Of a DNA stretch of 64,000 nt, positions 36,398 through 45,710 are shown one piece after another. The translations under genes and the position numbers were made by a program. Within the stretch, counting starts at the first letter, position 1; each line of letters begins with the position of its first letter. The notes below the pieces were generated by a model. It was given only the letters and a program-made list of their open reading frames with translations, was not told the DNA's origin and searched no databases. The stretch lies in NCBI RefSeq assembly GCF_002209485.1, contig NZ_NJIX01000002.1, forward strand, positions 558,001 through 622,000, read 5' to 3'. Source of the stretch: Achromobacter sp. HZ34. GTDB taxonomy: Bacteria > Pseudomonadota > Gammaproteobacteria > Burkholderiales > Burkholderiaceae_B.

Positions 36398-37468
36398 TCA
36401 GCCCAAAATGCCCTTCAACGCTTGCACCAAGCTGTGGCATTCAGCATCCGTTCCGATCGAAATTCGCAAGAATTGATCGATGCGCGGATGACGGAAATGA
36501 CGCACGATAATGCCGTCCTGCCGCAGTGCAGCAGCCAGTTGCGCGGCATCGCGAGCAGGGTGCCGCGCGAACACGAAGTTGGCGGCCGAAGGCAATACCT
36601 CGAACCCAAAAGCGTGCAGATCGGCAGTCAAGGCATCGCGGGTACGCACCACGGCGGCGCACGTCTGCTGGAAATAATCTTCATCCTCGATCGCGGCGAC
36701 CGCGCCGGCAGCGGCCAATCGATCGATCGGATAAGAATTAAAGCTGTTTTTGACCCGTTCCAGGCCGTCGATCAAGGCCGCCGAACCGATGGCATAGCCC
36801 ACGCGCAGACCCGCCAGCGAACGCGACTTCGACAGGGTCTGGACCACCAGCAGATTTTCATGGCGCGCCACCAGCGGCACGGCCGACTCGCCGCCGAAAT
36901 CGATATAGGCCTCATCGACCACCACCACGACGTCGGGATTGGCGGCAACGATGCGTTCGATCTCATCCAGGGCCAACGGGCGGCCCGTGGGGGCGTTCGG
37001 ATTGGGCAGGATGATGGGGCCGGCGCTCTGCCCTGCCTTGGGTATATATGCCTCCGCGTCGATGCGGAAGTCTTCGGTCAGCGGCACCGTTTCCTGGCTG
37101 ATGCCGTACAGGCCGCAGTACACCGGGTAGAAGCTGTAGGTGATGTCCGGGAAACGCAGCGGCGCGGCGTGGTTGAGCAAGGCCTGGAACGCCAGGGCCA
37201 ACACCTCATCCGAACCGTTGCCGACGAACACCTGGGCCGGTTCGACGCCATAGCGCTGCCCTATGGCCTGGCGCAGCTTGTCGGCGCCCGGATCCGGGTA
37301 CAGCCGCAGGCTGTCGTCACAGGCCGCGCGGATCGCGTCCAGCACCTTGGGCGAGGGCCCGTAGGGATTTTCGTTGGTGTTCAGCTTGACCAGGTTGCGC
37401 AGCTTGGGCTGCTCGCCCGGGACATAAGGGCTGAGACCGGCGACCACCGGACTCCAGAAGCGGCTCAT
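36398..37468 (-). CDS. hisC: Histidinol-phosphate aminotransferase
   Basis: A 356-residue class I/II PLP enzyme. It shows [31 protein letters not shown] (N158), DEAYIDFGG (D185, Y188) and the Schiff-base lysine K214 in [15 protein letters not shown]. It converts imidazole-acetol phosphate to histidinol phosphate. Many genomes have more than one HisC paralogue. This copy stands 18 bases behind der and 114 bases before hfq, inside a cluster that normally has no such gene. It may be the main HisC or a second copy, and other aromatic amino acids are possible side substrates. Confidence 0.92.
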   Translation of the reverse strand: MSRFWSPVVAGLSPYVPGEQPKLRNLVKLNTNENPYGPSPKVLDAIRAACDDSLRLYPDPGADKLRQAIGQRYGVEPAQVFVGNGSDEVLALAFQALLNHAAPLRFPDITYSFYPVYCGLYGISQETVPLTEDFRIDAEAYIPKAGQSAGPIILPNPNAPTGRPLALDEIERIVAANPDVVVVVDEAYIDFGGESAVPLVARHENLLVVQTLSKSRSLAGLRVGYAIGSAALIDGLERVKNSFNSYPIDRLAAAGAVAAIEDEDYFQQTCAAVVRTRDALTADLHAFGFEVLPSAANFVFARHPARDAAQLAAALRQDGIIVRHFRHPRIDQFLRISIGTDAECHSLVQALKGILG

Positions 37469-37486
37469 GAACCTGTCCTCGCGGAA

Positions 37487-38917
37487 TTATTTGGCCTTGT
37501 CCTGCGCATAGGGATTGTGCGAGGACTTGAATTCGATGCGCAACGGCGTGCCGCCCAGGTCGAAGGCGTTGCGGAAACGCGTTTCCAGATAACGGCGATA
37601 GGAATCCGGAATCGCATCCAGGGCATTGCCGTGCACGATGACCAGCGGCGGGTTCTGTCCGCCCTGGTGGGCATAGCGCATCTTGGGACGGAAAATACCC
37701 TTGCGCGGCGGCTGCTGCTGCTCGATGGCGGCCTGCAGCTCGCGCGTCAGCTTGGGCGTGGACAGCTTGGCGAACGCGGCGGCGTGCGCCATGTTGACCG
37801 ACTTCAGCAACGCCTTCACACCCGCGCCGCGCAGGGCCGAGATGGTGTGCATGCGCGCGAACGACAGGAAGCGCAGCTTGCGTTCGAATTCACGCTGGAT
37901 GCGTTCGCGCTGGTCGGCGTCCAGGCCATCCCACTTGTTGATGGCAACCACCAGGGCCCGCCCGGTTTCCAGCACGAAGCCGGCGATGTGCGCGTCCTGC
38001 TCGGAAATCTCGGTCTGCGCATCCAGCATCAGCAGGACCACATTGCAGGCCTCGATGGCTTGCAGCGTCTTGATGACGGAGAACTTTTCCACCGCTTCGA
38101 ACACCTTGCCGCGCTTGCGCAGGCCGGCGGTGTCGATCAGCGTGTAGCGCTTGCCGTCGCGTTCGAAGTCGATTTCGATGGCATCGCGCGTGGTGCCGGG
38201 CATGTCGAAGGCAATGACACGTTCTTCGCCCAGCAGGGTATTGATGAGGGTCGACTTGCCCACGTTGGGGCGGCCGACGATGGCCAGCTTGATACGGTGA
38301 TCGACCGGCAAGGCGCGGAACTTGCCTTCCGGCAGCGGCGCGTTTTCGTCGGTATCGGCCGCATAGGCATCGGCGTCATCCCAGTCTTCGTCCTCGTCTT
38401 CCGGTTCCGGTTCGGGCTCGACCAGGTCGCGCAGCGCCAGTTCGATCAGGTCGACGATGCCGTCGCCGTGGGCGGCCGAGATCGGCCGCGGCTGGCCCAG
38501 GCCCAGTTCATGAAAATCGCCGGTGGCGGCCATACCCATGCCTTCGGCCTTGTTCACTGCCAGGATGATGCGGCGCTGGCCCGACTTGCGCAGCAGGTCG
38601 GCGATTTCGTGGTCATGCGCATTGACCCCGGCGCGGCCGTCCACCAGGAAGATGACGACGTCGGACTCGGCGATGGCCTGCTTGGTCTGGCGCGCCATTT
38701 CCAGCAGGATGCCGTCCTTGGCCACGGGCTCGAAACCGCCCGTATCGATGGCGATGAACGGATACTCCCCCACCCTGCCCTCGCCGTAATGGCGATCGCG
38801 CGTAAGGCCCGAGAAGTCGGCGACCAGGGCCGCACGCGAACGCGTCAGGCGGTTGAAGAGGGTGGACTTCCCCACATTGGGGCGGCCCACCAGGGCGACG
38901 ACAGGTTTGAAAGGCAC
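37487..38917 (-). CDS. der: Ribosome biogenesis GTPase Der (EngA)
   Basis: A 476-residue double GTPase. G domain 1 has [10 protein letters not shown] at 11-20, DTGGFEP and NKAEG. G domain 2 has [16 protein letters not shown] at 215-230, [11 protein letters not shown] and NKWDG. A KH-like domain closes the protein. The two G domains are joined by an unusually acidic linker (about 166-192, rich in [18 protein letters not shown]). It is needed for 50S subunit maturation. It sits 52 bases behind bamB and directly before hisC. Confidence 0.96.
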   Translation of the reverse strand: MPFKPVVALVGRPNVGKSTLFNRLTRSRAALVADFSGLTRDRHYGEGRVGEYPFIAIDTGGFEPVAKDGILLEMARQTKQAIAESDVVIFLVDGRAGVNAHDHEIADLLRKSGQRRIILAVNKAEGMGMAATGDFHELGLGQPRPISAAHGDGIVDLIELALRDLVEPEPEPEDEDEDWDDADAYAADTDENAPLPEGKFRALPVDHRIKLAIVGRPNVGKSTLINTLLGEERVIAFDMPGTTRDAIEIDFERDGKRYTLIDTAGLRKRGKVFEAVEKFSVIKTLQAIEACNVVLLMLDAQTEISEQDAHIAGFVLETGRALVVAINKWDGLDADQRERIQREFERKLRFLSFARMHTISALRGAGVKALLKSVNMAHAAAFAKLSTPKLTRELQAAIEQQQPPRKGIFRPKMRYAHQGGQNPPLVIVHGNALDAIPDSYRRYLETRFRNAFDLGGTPLRIEFKSSHNPYAQDKAK

Positions 38918-38969
38918 GGAAGAGGAAGTATCAGGTTCGAGAAAATCGCCGTAACGGCGGAAAAGACGC

Positions 38970-40130
38970 TCAGTTGGTGCTGAGCATCACCAGGTTGCCG
39001 TTGCCCGTCTGCACCAGCACGCCTTGCGTGGTGGTGGTCAAGGGCGACACCACGGCATCGCCGCCCACCGAGATGCGCGCCAGCAGTTGGCCGTCGGCAC
39101 GCGACACGAAATGCACATAGCCATCATAATCGCCCACGGCAACCGCGCTACCGATGACGGTGGGCGCGGTCAGGCGGCGGTTCTTCAGGGCGTCCAGCTT
39201 CCACATCTGCTGGCCGCTACGCACATCGAAACCATACAGCAGGCTGTTCTGGTCCGGCGTATAGACGCCATGGTCGTCCACCGCCAGGCCCACGGTGCTG
39301 GAAAAATCCTTGGTCCAGATCGGCCGGCCGCCCTGCGACACGTCGAAGCACACCACGCGGCCCTGGTAGGCCACGGCGCACATCAGCGGGCCCAGCAGCC
39401 TGGGAGCGCCGACCACGTCGGTCAGGCGTTCCAGGTCGCTGCCGCCCTTGGGCGTCGCGACCGTGCCTTCCCACTGCACATCGCCGGAACTGACGTTGAT
39501 GGCCATGAGCTTGCCGCCAGGCAGGCCGGTCAGCACCAGGCCCTGCGCGATCACCATCTGCGCGTTCGAACGCAGCGCCAGCGCCGGACCGGGGCGCTGC
39601 ACGCTCCAGACGCGGTCGCCGCTGTTCAGGTCGAAAGCCTGGATGCGGTAATCGCTGCTGCGCACCACCGCCACGCCATTGCCGACCACCGGCGGAATAT
39701 TCACTTCACTGGTGGCCTGGGCCTTCCACTTGACCTTGCCGCTGTCGTCCAGCGCGATGACCTGGCCCGAAGGCGTGGCCACCACGGTGGTGGTGCCGTC
39801 GCTGGCGGCACCCGCCGACAGGTCGTCGGTGGACACGGACCAGATGGCGCGGCCGCTCAGCAGGTCGTACTTGCCGACCTTGCCGTTGGGGGTGGCGGCA
39901 TATACGGCGTCGCCGACGACGGTGGGCACGAAGCCCAGGCCGCTGCCGCTGCCGATGGAAACCGACCAGGCCTGATGCACCGACATGCCGGCCTTGTATT
40001 CGGTCAGCGGGGTCGGGTCATAGCGCTTGTCGTCCTTGGAAAACAGCGAGCATGCGCTGAGCGCGACGGCAGCGGTTACGCAGGCGGCCAGCGCGAGCGA
40101 ACGGCGGATAACAGGCTTGAACATCGGCAT
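38970..40130 (-). CDS. bamB: Outer membrane assembly lipoprotein BamB
   Basis: A 386-residue lipoprotein: N-terminal signal with lipobox LSAC (C27), then an eight-bladed PQQ-type beta propeller (repeats such as [21 protein letters not shown] and [16 protein letters not shown], each ending with a W). BamB supports the BamA complex that inserts outer-membrane proteins. Its ATG overlaps the upstream stop codon (TGATG), so it is translationally coupled to the yfgM-like gene; a second ATG two codons later is possible. Order hisS-yfgM-bamB-der is widely conserved. Confidence 0.95.
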   Translation of the reverse strand: MPMFKPVIRRSLALAACVTAAVALSACSLFSKDDKRYDPTPLTEYKAGMSVHQAWSVSIGSGSGLGFVPTVVGDAVYAATPNGKVGKYDLLSGRAIWSVSTDDLSAGAASDGTTTVVATPSGQVIALDDSGKVKWKAQATSEVNIPPVVGNGVAVVRSSDYRIQAFDLNSGDRVWSVQRPGPALALRSNAQMVIAQGLVLTGLPGGKLMAINVSSGDVQWEGTVATPKGGSDLERLTDVVGAPRLLGPLMCAVAYQGRVVCFDVSQGGRPIWTKDFSSTVGLAVDDHGVYTPDQNSLLYGFDVRSGQQMWKLDALKNRRLTAPTVIGSAVAVGDYDGYVHFVSRADGQLLARISVGGDAVVSPLTTTTQGVLVQTGNGNLVMLSTN

Positions 40131-40768
40131 CAGGCTCCGGCGAGGGCATCGAGTTTGAGTTGCACGACCGGCACCAGGGCATTGGATTGCCCCAGGCCGT
40201 CGATCGCGGTCTGGTAGGCGGCGCGCGCTTCCTGGGCCTTGCCCTGGGCAGCCAGCACGTCGCCGCGACGATCGGCGAACAAGGCGGCGAACGGCGCCGG
40301 CGGATCCGTCAATTGCGCCAGCGCGTCATCGTATTTTTTCTGGTCCAGCAGGATGCCCGCCAGACGCAGCTTGGCGACCGGCTGCAAGCCGACCTGGCGC
40401 TTCTGCCCGGCCAGCCATTCCAGCTGCTCGCGCGCGCCGTCGACATCGTTCTGCGCCTGCAGGGCCTGCGCGGCCACCAGGACGCCACGGCCGGCATAGC
40501 CGGTCTTGGGATAGTCGCTGCGCAGGGTGCCGGCGGCCGCCTTGATGCGGGCACTGGCGTCAGCCCCACCCAGGCGCGCGGCGTCTTCCAACGCCTCGAA
40601 ATAGCCCATGGCCTGGCGGCTGACGTGCCCTTGGTAAGCGCGCCAACCATTCCAGCCGCCCCAGGCCAAGGCCGCGACCGCCACCGCGATGCCCACCAGC
40701 AGGCCATATTTGGCCCACCAGGCTTTCAGTGCGTCCAGCTTTTCCTGTTCTTCGAGATCGTATGCCAT
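40130..40768 (-). CDS. yfgM: YfgM-like tetratricopeptide membrane protein
   Basis: A 212-residue protein with a cytosolic start (MAYDLEEQEKLDALKAWWAKYG), one membrane helix (LLVGIAVAVAALAWGGWNGW, 23-42) and a periplasmic alpha-helical TPR domain (about 45-210). YfgM in E. coli is an ancillary partner of the SecYEG translocon and PpiD. The conserved start 'EQE-LDALKAWW..YG' supports the call. It lies between hisS and bamB with only a single base to hisS. Confidence 0.92.
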   Translation of the reverse strand: MAYDLEEQEKLDALKAWWAKYGLLVGIAVAVAALAWGGWNGWRAYQGHVSRQAMGYFEALEDAARLGGADASARIKAAAGTLRSDYPKTGYAGRGVLVAAQALQAQNDVDGAREQLEWLAGQKRQVGLQPVAKLRLAGILLDQKKYDDALAQLTDPPAPFAALFADRRGDVLAAQGKAQEARAAYQTAIDGLGQSNALVPVVQLKLDALAGA

Positions 40769-40769
40769 C

Positions 40770-42056
40770 CTAACCCTTCGATTTCAAAACCTGCGCCAGC
40801 TCGGCCAGTGGGACCTGTTGCTGCGCTTCGTTTTGCGCGCCATCGGCGCGCAGATACTTGATGCTGGCCACCTGGGCGGCCACTTCGTCGGCGCCAAGGA
40901 TAACCGCAACCCGGGCCCCGCTGTCGTCGGCGCGCTTGAATTGCGCCTTGAAGCCGGTCGGACCGGCGTGCACGATAACGGAAAGACCGGCATCGCGCAG
41001 GCTCTCGCCCACGCGCGCGGCCAGCCGCCTGGCGTCGTCGCCCTGGTGCACCACATATATTTCACATTCCGGCACGGCTTGGGCAGGAACGGTTTGGTCC
41101 CACAGGTCCAGCAGGCGTTCCATGCCGATGGCGAAACCCACCGCGGGCGCCGACTTGCCGCCCAGCAATTCGATCAAGCCGTCGTAACGGCCGCCGCCGC
41201 ACACGGTGCCCTGGGCACCGAGGCGATCCGTGACCCATTCGAAGACGGTCAGGTTGTAGTAGTCCAGGCCGCGCACCAGGCGGGGGTTGAGCCGATAGGC
41301 AATGCCGGCATCGTCCAGCAGTGCGCACATGCCTTCGAAGTGGGCGCGCGATTCGGCGCCGAGGAAATCGAAAAGCTTGGGCGCGCTGTCGGCCATTTCC
41401 TGCATGGCGGGATTCTTGGTATCCAGCACGCGCAGGGGATTGCTGTACATGCGGCGCTGGCCGTCCTCGTCGAGGACATCGCGATGTTTTTCCAGATGCT
41501 CGATGAGCGCGGCGCGATGCGCGGCACGCTCTTCGGCCTGGCCCAGCGAATTCAGTTCCAGCCGGATGTCGGTCAGGCCCAGGCGCTTCCACAGGCGCGC
41601 CAGCATGATGATCAACTCGGCGTCGACGTCCGGACCGGCGAAACCCAGGGCCTCGACGTCGATCTGGTGGAATTGGCGATAGCGGCCCCGTTGCGGGCGC
41701 TCACGGCGGAACACCGGACCCAGCGAGTAGACGCGGTGCGGACGGTCGTACAGCATATTGTGTTCGATGGTCGCGCGCACGATGCCGGCGGTCATCTCCG
41801 GACGCATGGTCAGCAGCTCGCCCTTCTTGCCGTCGGGAAAGGTGTACATCTCTTTTTCGACGATGTCGGTGACCTCGCCGATGCCACGCGCGAACAGGCG
41901 GGTCTGCTCCAGCACCGGCATGCGCACATTGCGATAGCCGTAGGCATGAAGCCATTCGCGGATGATGCTTTCGAACTGCTCCCAGCGGGCACCCACGCCG
42001 GGCAGTATGTCATTCATGCCGCGTACGGCGGCGACTTTCTGGAACGCTTGCGTCAT
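40770..42056 (-). CDS. hisS: Histidyl-tRNA synthetase
   Basis: A 428-residue class II synthetase. ATG 42056 ([19 protein letters not shown]) was chosen; a longer TTG frame adds 9 residues, and the ribosome site AAGGA is only 2 bases from the ATG, so the start is not certain. Motif 2 is seen as [21 protein letters not shown], HisA motif LVRGLDYY and motif 3 near [14 protein letters not shown]-terminal anticodon domain ([14 protein letters not shown]-type, [10 protein letters not shown]) is present. It charges tRNA-His. It is followed by yfgM one base later. Confidence 0.96.
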   Translation of the reverse strand: MTQAFQKVAAVRGMNDILPGVGARWEQFESIIREWLHAYGYRNVRMPVLEQTRLFARGIGEVTDIVEKEMYTFPDGKKGELLTMRPEMTAGIVRATIEHNMLYDRPHRVYSLGPVFRRERPQRGRYRQFHQIDVEALGFAGPDVDAELIIMLARLWKRLGLTDIRLELNSLGQAEERAAHRAALIEHLEKHRDVLDEDGQRRMYSNPLRVLDTKNPAMQEMADSAPKLFDFLGAESRAHFEGMCALLDDAGIAYRLNPRLVRGLDYYNLTVFEWVTDRLGAQGTVCGGGRYDGLIELLGGKSAPAVGFAIGMERLLDLWDQTVPAQAVPECEIYVVHQGDDARRLAARVGESLRDAGLSVIVHAGPTGFKAQFKRADDSGARVAVILGADEVAAQVASIKYLRADGAQNEAQQQVPLAELAQVLKSKG

Positions 42057-42107
42057 GTCCTTGGGCACGGCGGCCACCCGCAAGTGGCCCCACGCCTCAC
42101 CTTTTGC

Positions 42108-43409
42108 TTATTGTGAGACCGGCGAGCCATAGCGGCGCGCCACGTAATTTTCGACGATGACCTGGAATTCTTCGGCGATGTGGTCGCCTTTGAGGGTCAC
42201 CGTGCGTTCACCATCGACGAAGACCGGCGCCGCCGGCACTTCGCCGGTGCCGGGCAGGCTGATACCGATGTCGGCATGACGGCTTTCGCCGGGGCCGTTG
42301 ACCACACAGCCCATGACGGCCACGTTCATGCTTTCCACGCCGGGATACTGGGTGCGCCACACCGGCATCTGGCGCCGCAGGTACGACTGGATGCTGTCGG
42401 CCAGTTCCTGGAATACCGTGCTGCTGGTGCGGCCACAACCGGGACATGCCACCACCATGGGGGTGAAGGCGCGCAAACCCATGGTCTGCAGGATTTCCTG
42501 CGCCACCACGACTTCGCGCGCACGGTCGCCGCCCGGCTCGGGCGTGAGCGAGATGCGGATGGTGTCGCCGATGCCTTGCTGCAGCAGCACCGCCAGCGCG
42601 GCGGTCGAAGCCACGATGCCCTTGCTGCCCATGCCCGCTTCGGTCAAGCCCAGGTGAGCGGGATAGTCGCAGCGCGCGGCCAGGTCGCGGTACACCGCGA
42701 TCAGGTCCTGCACATGGCTGACCTTGCACGACAGCACGATCTTGTCGCCGGCCAGGCCCAGTTCTTCAGCGCGCTGGGCATTGCTGATGGCCGACACCAC
42801 CAGGGCGTCGCGCATCACCGCCTGCGCTTCCCAAGGTTGGGCGCGGCGGCTGTTTTCATCCATCTTGCGCGCCATCAACTCGTGATCCAGGCTGCCCCAG
42901 TTCACGCCGATGCGCACCGGCTTGTCGTGCCGGCAGGCCACTTCGATCATCTGCGCGAAGTTGTCGTCGCGCCGCTTGCCGCCGCCCATATTGCCCGGAT
43001 TGATACGGTACTTGGACAGGGCCTGCGCGCAGTCCGGAAACTGCGTCAAAAGCTTGTGGCCGTTGTAGTGGAAGTCGCCGACCAGGGGCGTGGACACGCC
43101 CATGCGATCGAGTTGCTCACGAATGGCGATGACCTCGCGCGCGGCTTCCGGCGTATTCACCGTGATGCGCACGAGTTCCGACCCGGCCTGCGCCAGATCG
43201 CGCACCTGGATGGCGGTGGCGATGGCGTCGGCCGTGTCGGTATTGGTCATGGACTGCACCACCACCGGCGCGTCGCCGCCGATGGTGACCACGCGGTCGC
43301 CCCAACGGACGGCCACGGCACGCGTGCGATGACGCGCGGCGGCGCCCACCACGGGGGGCGCATTATCCTGGCAGGGCATCTGTCCCGGGGGCAAAGTCGA
43401 TTCTTCCAT
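42108..43409 (-). CDS. ispG: 4-hydroxy-3-methylbut-2-enyl diphosphate synthase (IspG/GcpE)
   Basis: A 433-residue iron-sulfur enzyme of the MEP isoprenoid pathway. The TIM-barrel part shows [43 protein letters not shown]. The [4Fe-4S] site has [10 protein letters not shown] and GCVVNGPGE, and the loop SLPGTGEVP follows. The N-terminal 30 residues ([12 protein letters not shown]...) are longer than in E. coli and less conserved. It lies 48 bases downstream of rodZ and 51 bases before hisS. Confidence 0.96.
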   Translation of the reverse strand: MEESTLPPGQMPCQDNAPPVVGAAARHRTRAVAVRWGDRVVTIGGDAPVVVQSMTNTDTADAIATAIQVRDLAQAGSELVRITVNTPEAAREVIAIREQLDRMGVSTPLVGDFHYNGHKLLTQFPDCAQALSKYRINPGNMGGGKRRDDNFAQMIEVACRHDKPVRIGVNWGSLDHELMARKMDENSRRAQPWEAQAVMRDALVVSAISNAQRAEELGLAGDKIVLSCKVSHVQDLIAVYRDLAARCDYPAHLGLTEAGMGSKGIVASTAALAVLLQQGIGDTIRISLTPEPGGDRAREVVVAQEILQTMGLRAFTPMVVACPGCGRTSSTVFQELADSIQSYLRRQMPVWRTQYPGVESMNVAVMGCVVNGPGESRHADIGISLPGTGEVPAAPVFVDGERTVTLKGDHIAEEFQVIVENYVARRYGSPVSQ

Positions 43410-43457
43410 GTCTGGCGTCGTGATTTGAACGCGGCGAACAGCGGCGCTGCGGCCGGC

Positions 43458-43946
43458 TCAGCCCGCCTGCTTGGATAACCAAGCGGGAACCCAGTGTTGC
43501 GGCAACCAGCCCTGCCAGAAGGCATAGGCCACGGCAGCGGCCACGACCACCAGGATGACCACCAGCCACCCCCAGGACGTCGAACTGGTGCGCTCTTCGT
43601 CGACGTGGGCGCCGCCGGTGGCCGAATGCAAGGGACCTTGCACCAGGCTGGCAGCCTGGGGAGCGCGCATATTCGGTTCCAGCGAGGCGATGATGGCCTG
43701 CGGATCGGCACCCAGCAAACGGGCGTAGCTGCGGATCAAACCGCGCAGGGAAATGCCCTTGGGCAGTTCGCTCCACTGCTCGTTTTCCAGGGCGTCGATC
43801 TGGCGCGGCGAAAACTTGATGCGGCTGGCCACCTCTTCGAGCGACCAGCCCTTGCTGGTGCGCAACGATCGCAAAGCCGCCCCTACGGACGCGTTCCCCG
43901 CCGTGGCGGAGGTCTCGGATACGAGTTGAGCGGCTTCTTGCGTCAT
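43458..43946 (-). CDS. RodZ-like membrane helix-turn-helix protein, short form
   Basis: A 162-residue protein. Residues 20-90 form an HTH_25/XRE domain ([34 protein letters not shown], split by helices; [16 protein letters not shown]). One membrane helix follows ([21 protein letters not shown], about 125-145). RodZ binds MreB and shapes the cell. Here the periplasmic DUF4115 domain is missing: only about 17 residues remain after the helix. It overlaps the rlmN stop by 4 bases (ATGA), so translation is coupled. In many betaproteobacteria a pilF gene lies between rlmN and rodZ; none is here. Confidence 0.85.
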   Translation of the reverse strand: MTQEAAQLVSETSATAGNASVGAALRSLRTSKGWSLEEVASRIKFSPRQIDALENEQWSELPKGISLRGLIRSYARLLGADPQAIIASLEPNMRAPQAASLVQGPLHSATGGAHVDEERTSSTSWGWLVVILVVVAAAVAYAFWQGWLPQHWVPAWLSKQAG

Positions 43947-45112
43947 GCGTGCACCTGTTTGATCGGAATTTCCCGGCGCTGCGCGGCGATGCGTTCCGTG
44001 ATCTTGGTACGGTCGCGCACTTCACCCGCCAGCTGGCCACAGGCGGCGTCGATATCGTCGCCACGGGTCTTGCGCACCGTGGTGATGACGCCGGCATCCA
44101 TGAGCCGCTGCGCGAAGATACGTACGCGCGCCATCGGCGAGCGTTTCAGGCCGGATTGCGGGAAAGGATTGAACGGGATCAGGTTGATCTTGCAGCGCAC
44201 CTGGCGCGTGATGGCAACCAGTTCCCGGGCGTGCTGGTCGGAGTCGTTGACGCCGTCCAGCATGACATATTCGAAAGTGATGAAATCGCGCGGTGCATGC
44301 ACCAGATAGCGATTGCAGGCGTCCATCAGCTCGGCCAACGGATACTTGCGGTTCAGCGGCACCAGTTCGTCGCGCAACGCGTCATTGGGCGCGTGCAGCG
44401 AAACGGCCAGGGCCACCGGGCAATCCTGCGACAGGCGGTCCATCATGGGCACCACGCCCGATGTGGACACCGTGACACGGCGGCGCGACAGGCCATAGGC
44501 ATTGTCGTCCAGCATCAGGCGCAGTGAGGTCAACACCTGGTCGTAATTGAGCAAGGGCTCGCCCATGCCCATCATGACCACGTTGCTGACCACGCGATTG
44601 TCGGCCGGCGCGGTTGCAGTGGCGCCTTCAGCGCCCGGCAGGCGGGCACTGGCCAGGTCGGCTTCGAGCACCTTGCGGGCCCACCACAACTGGCCGACGA
44701 TTTCGCTGGCGTGCAGATTGCGGTTGAAACCCTGGTGCCCGGTCGAACAGAAACGGCAATTGACCGTGCAGCCGGCCTGGCTGGAAATGCACAAGGTACC
44801 GCGGTCGTCCTCGGGGATGAACACGGTTTCGATGGCATTGCCCTGGCCGACGTCGAACAGCCACTTGCGGGTACCATCGGACGAACGCTGCTGGGTCATG
44901 ACCGGCGGCGCCTCGATCAGGCAATTCTGCGCCAGCTGGCCGCGAAACTCGCGCGCCAGGTCGGTCATGGCGTCGAACGAATCGGCGCCGCGCTGGTGCA
45001 CCCAGCGTTGCAGCTGCTTGGCACGAAAGGGCTTACCGCCCCAGCGCGCCACGAGCCCGGCCAGCTCATCGCCGTCCAGGCCCAGCAGGTTGATACGTTC
45101 GACGGTTTCCAT
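43943..45112 (-). CDS. rlmN: Dual-specificity 23S rRNA/tRNA A2-methyltransferase RlmN
   Basis: A 389-residue radical-SAM enzyme from ATG 45112; the 39-codon upstream extension is discarded. The CxxxCxxC cluster is C115-TVN-C119-RF-C122 (followed by STGHQGF). [11 protein letters not shown] and a C-terminal AACGQLAGE, which carries the second catalytic cysteine, are present. It methylates A2503 of 23S rRNA and A37 of some tRNAs using SAM. It follows ndk by 25 bases and overlaps rodZ, matching the ndk-rlmN order of betaproteobacteria. Confidence 0.96.
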   Translation of the reverse strand: METVERINLLGLDGDELAGLVARWGGKPFRAKQLQRWVHQRGADSFDAMTDLAREFRGQLAQNCLIEAPPVMTQQRSSDGTRKWLFDVGQGNAIETVFIPEDDRGTLCISSQAGCTVNCRFCSTGHQGFNRNLHASEIVGQLWWARKVLEADLASARLPGAEGATATAPADNRVVSNVVMMGMGEPLLNYDQVLTSLRLMLDDNAYGLSRRRVTVSTSGVVPMMDRLSQDCPVALAVSLHAPNDALRDELVPLNRKYPLAELMDACNRYLVHAPRDFITFEYVMLDGVNDSDQHARELVAITRQVRCKINLIPFNPFPQSGLKRSPMARVRIFAQRLMDAGVITTVRKTRGDDIDAACGQLAGEVRDRTKITERIAAQRREIPIKQVHA

Positions 45113-45137
45113 GATTTGCGTTTCGCCCCAGCCCGGA

Positions 45138-45563
45138 TTAACGGCTGTGGATGTTGATTTCGGGGAAGAAGAAAGCGATTTCGACGGCGGCGGTTTCGGG
45201 AGCATCCGAACCGTGCACGGCGTTGGCATCGATGCTTTCAGCGAAGTCGGCGCGGATGGTGCCCTTCTCGGCCTTCTTGGGATCGGTGGCGCCCATCAGG
45301 TCGCGGTTCTTGGCGATGGCGTCTTCGCCTTCCAGGGCCTGGACGAACACGGGACCGGAGACCATGAAGTCGACCAGGTCCTTGAAGAAGGGGCGGGCAG
45401 CGTGCACAGCGTAGAAACGTTCGGCATCAGCGCGCGAGAGCTGCTGCAGGCGGGCAGCGATCACCTTCAGGCCGGCCTGCTCGAAACGGGCCACGATCTG
45501 GCCGATAACGTTCTTGGCCACGGCATCGGGCTTGATAATCGAGAGGGTGCGTTGGACAGACAT
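45138..45563 (-). CDS. ndk: Nucleoside-diphosphate kinase
   Basis: A 141-residue protein, the exact family length, from ATG 45563. KPDAVAKN (substrate loop), the phosphohistidine H117 in [12 protein letters not shown] and [10 protein letters not shown] are all present. It balances NTP pools by transferring the terminal phosphate between nucleotides. It is the first gene of the long leftward core cluster; its promoter must lie in the 147 bp that separates it from the divergent valS. Confidence 0.97.
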   Translation of the reverse strand: MSVQRTLSIIKPDAVAKNVIGQIVARFEQAGLKVIAARLQQLSRADAERFYAVHAARPFFKDLVDFMVSGPVFVQALEGEDAIAKNRDLMGATDPKKAEKGTIRADFAESIDANAVHGSDAPETAAVEIAFFFPEINIHSR

Positions 45564-45710
45564 GAAAACTCCAATAAAAACAGGGACTTCTAACAGGTTT
45601 ACAGTAACCGGGCATTCTAACATGCCTATAAGACCCGTCTACATCATAAAATCGCAGGTTTAGCCCGCCGGCGTTGGATCGGTCGGGAGATCTGTCCCCG
45701 GAAACGTGTA

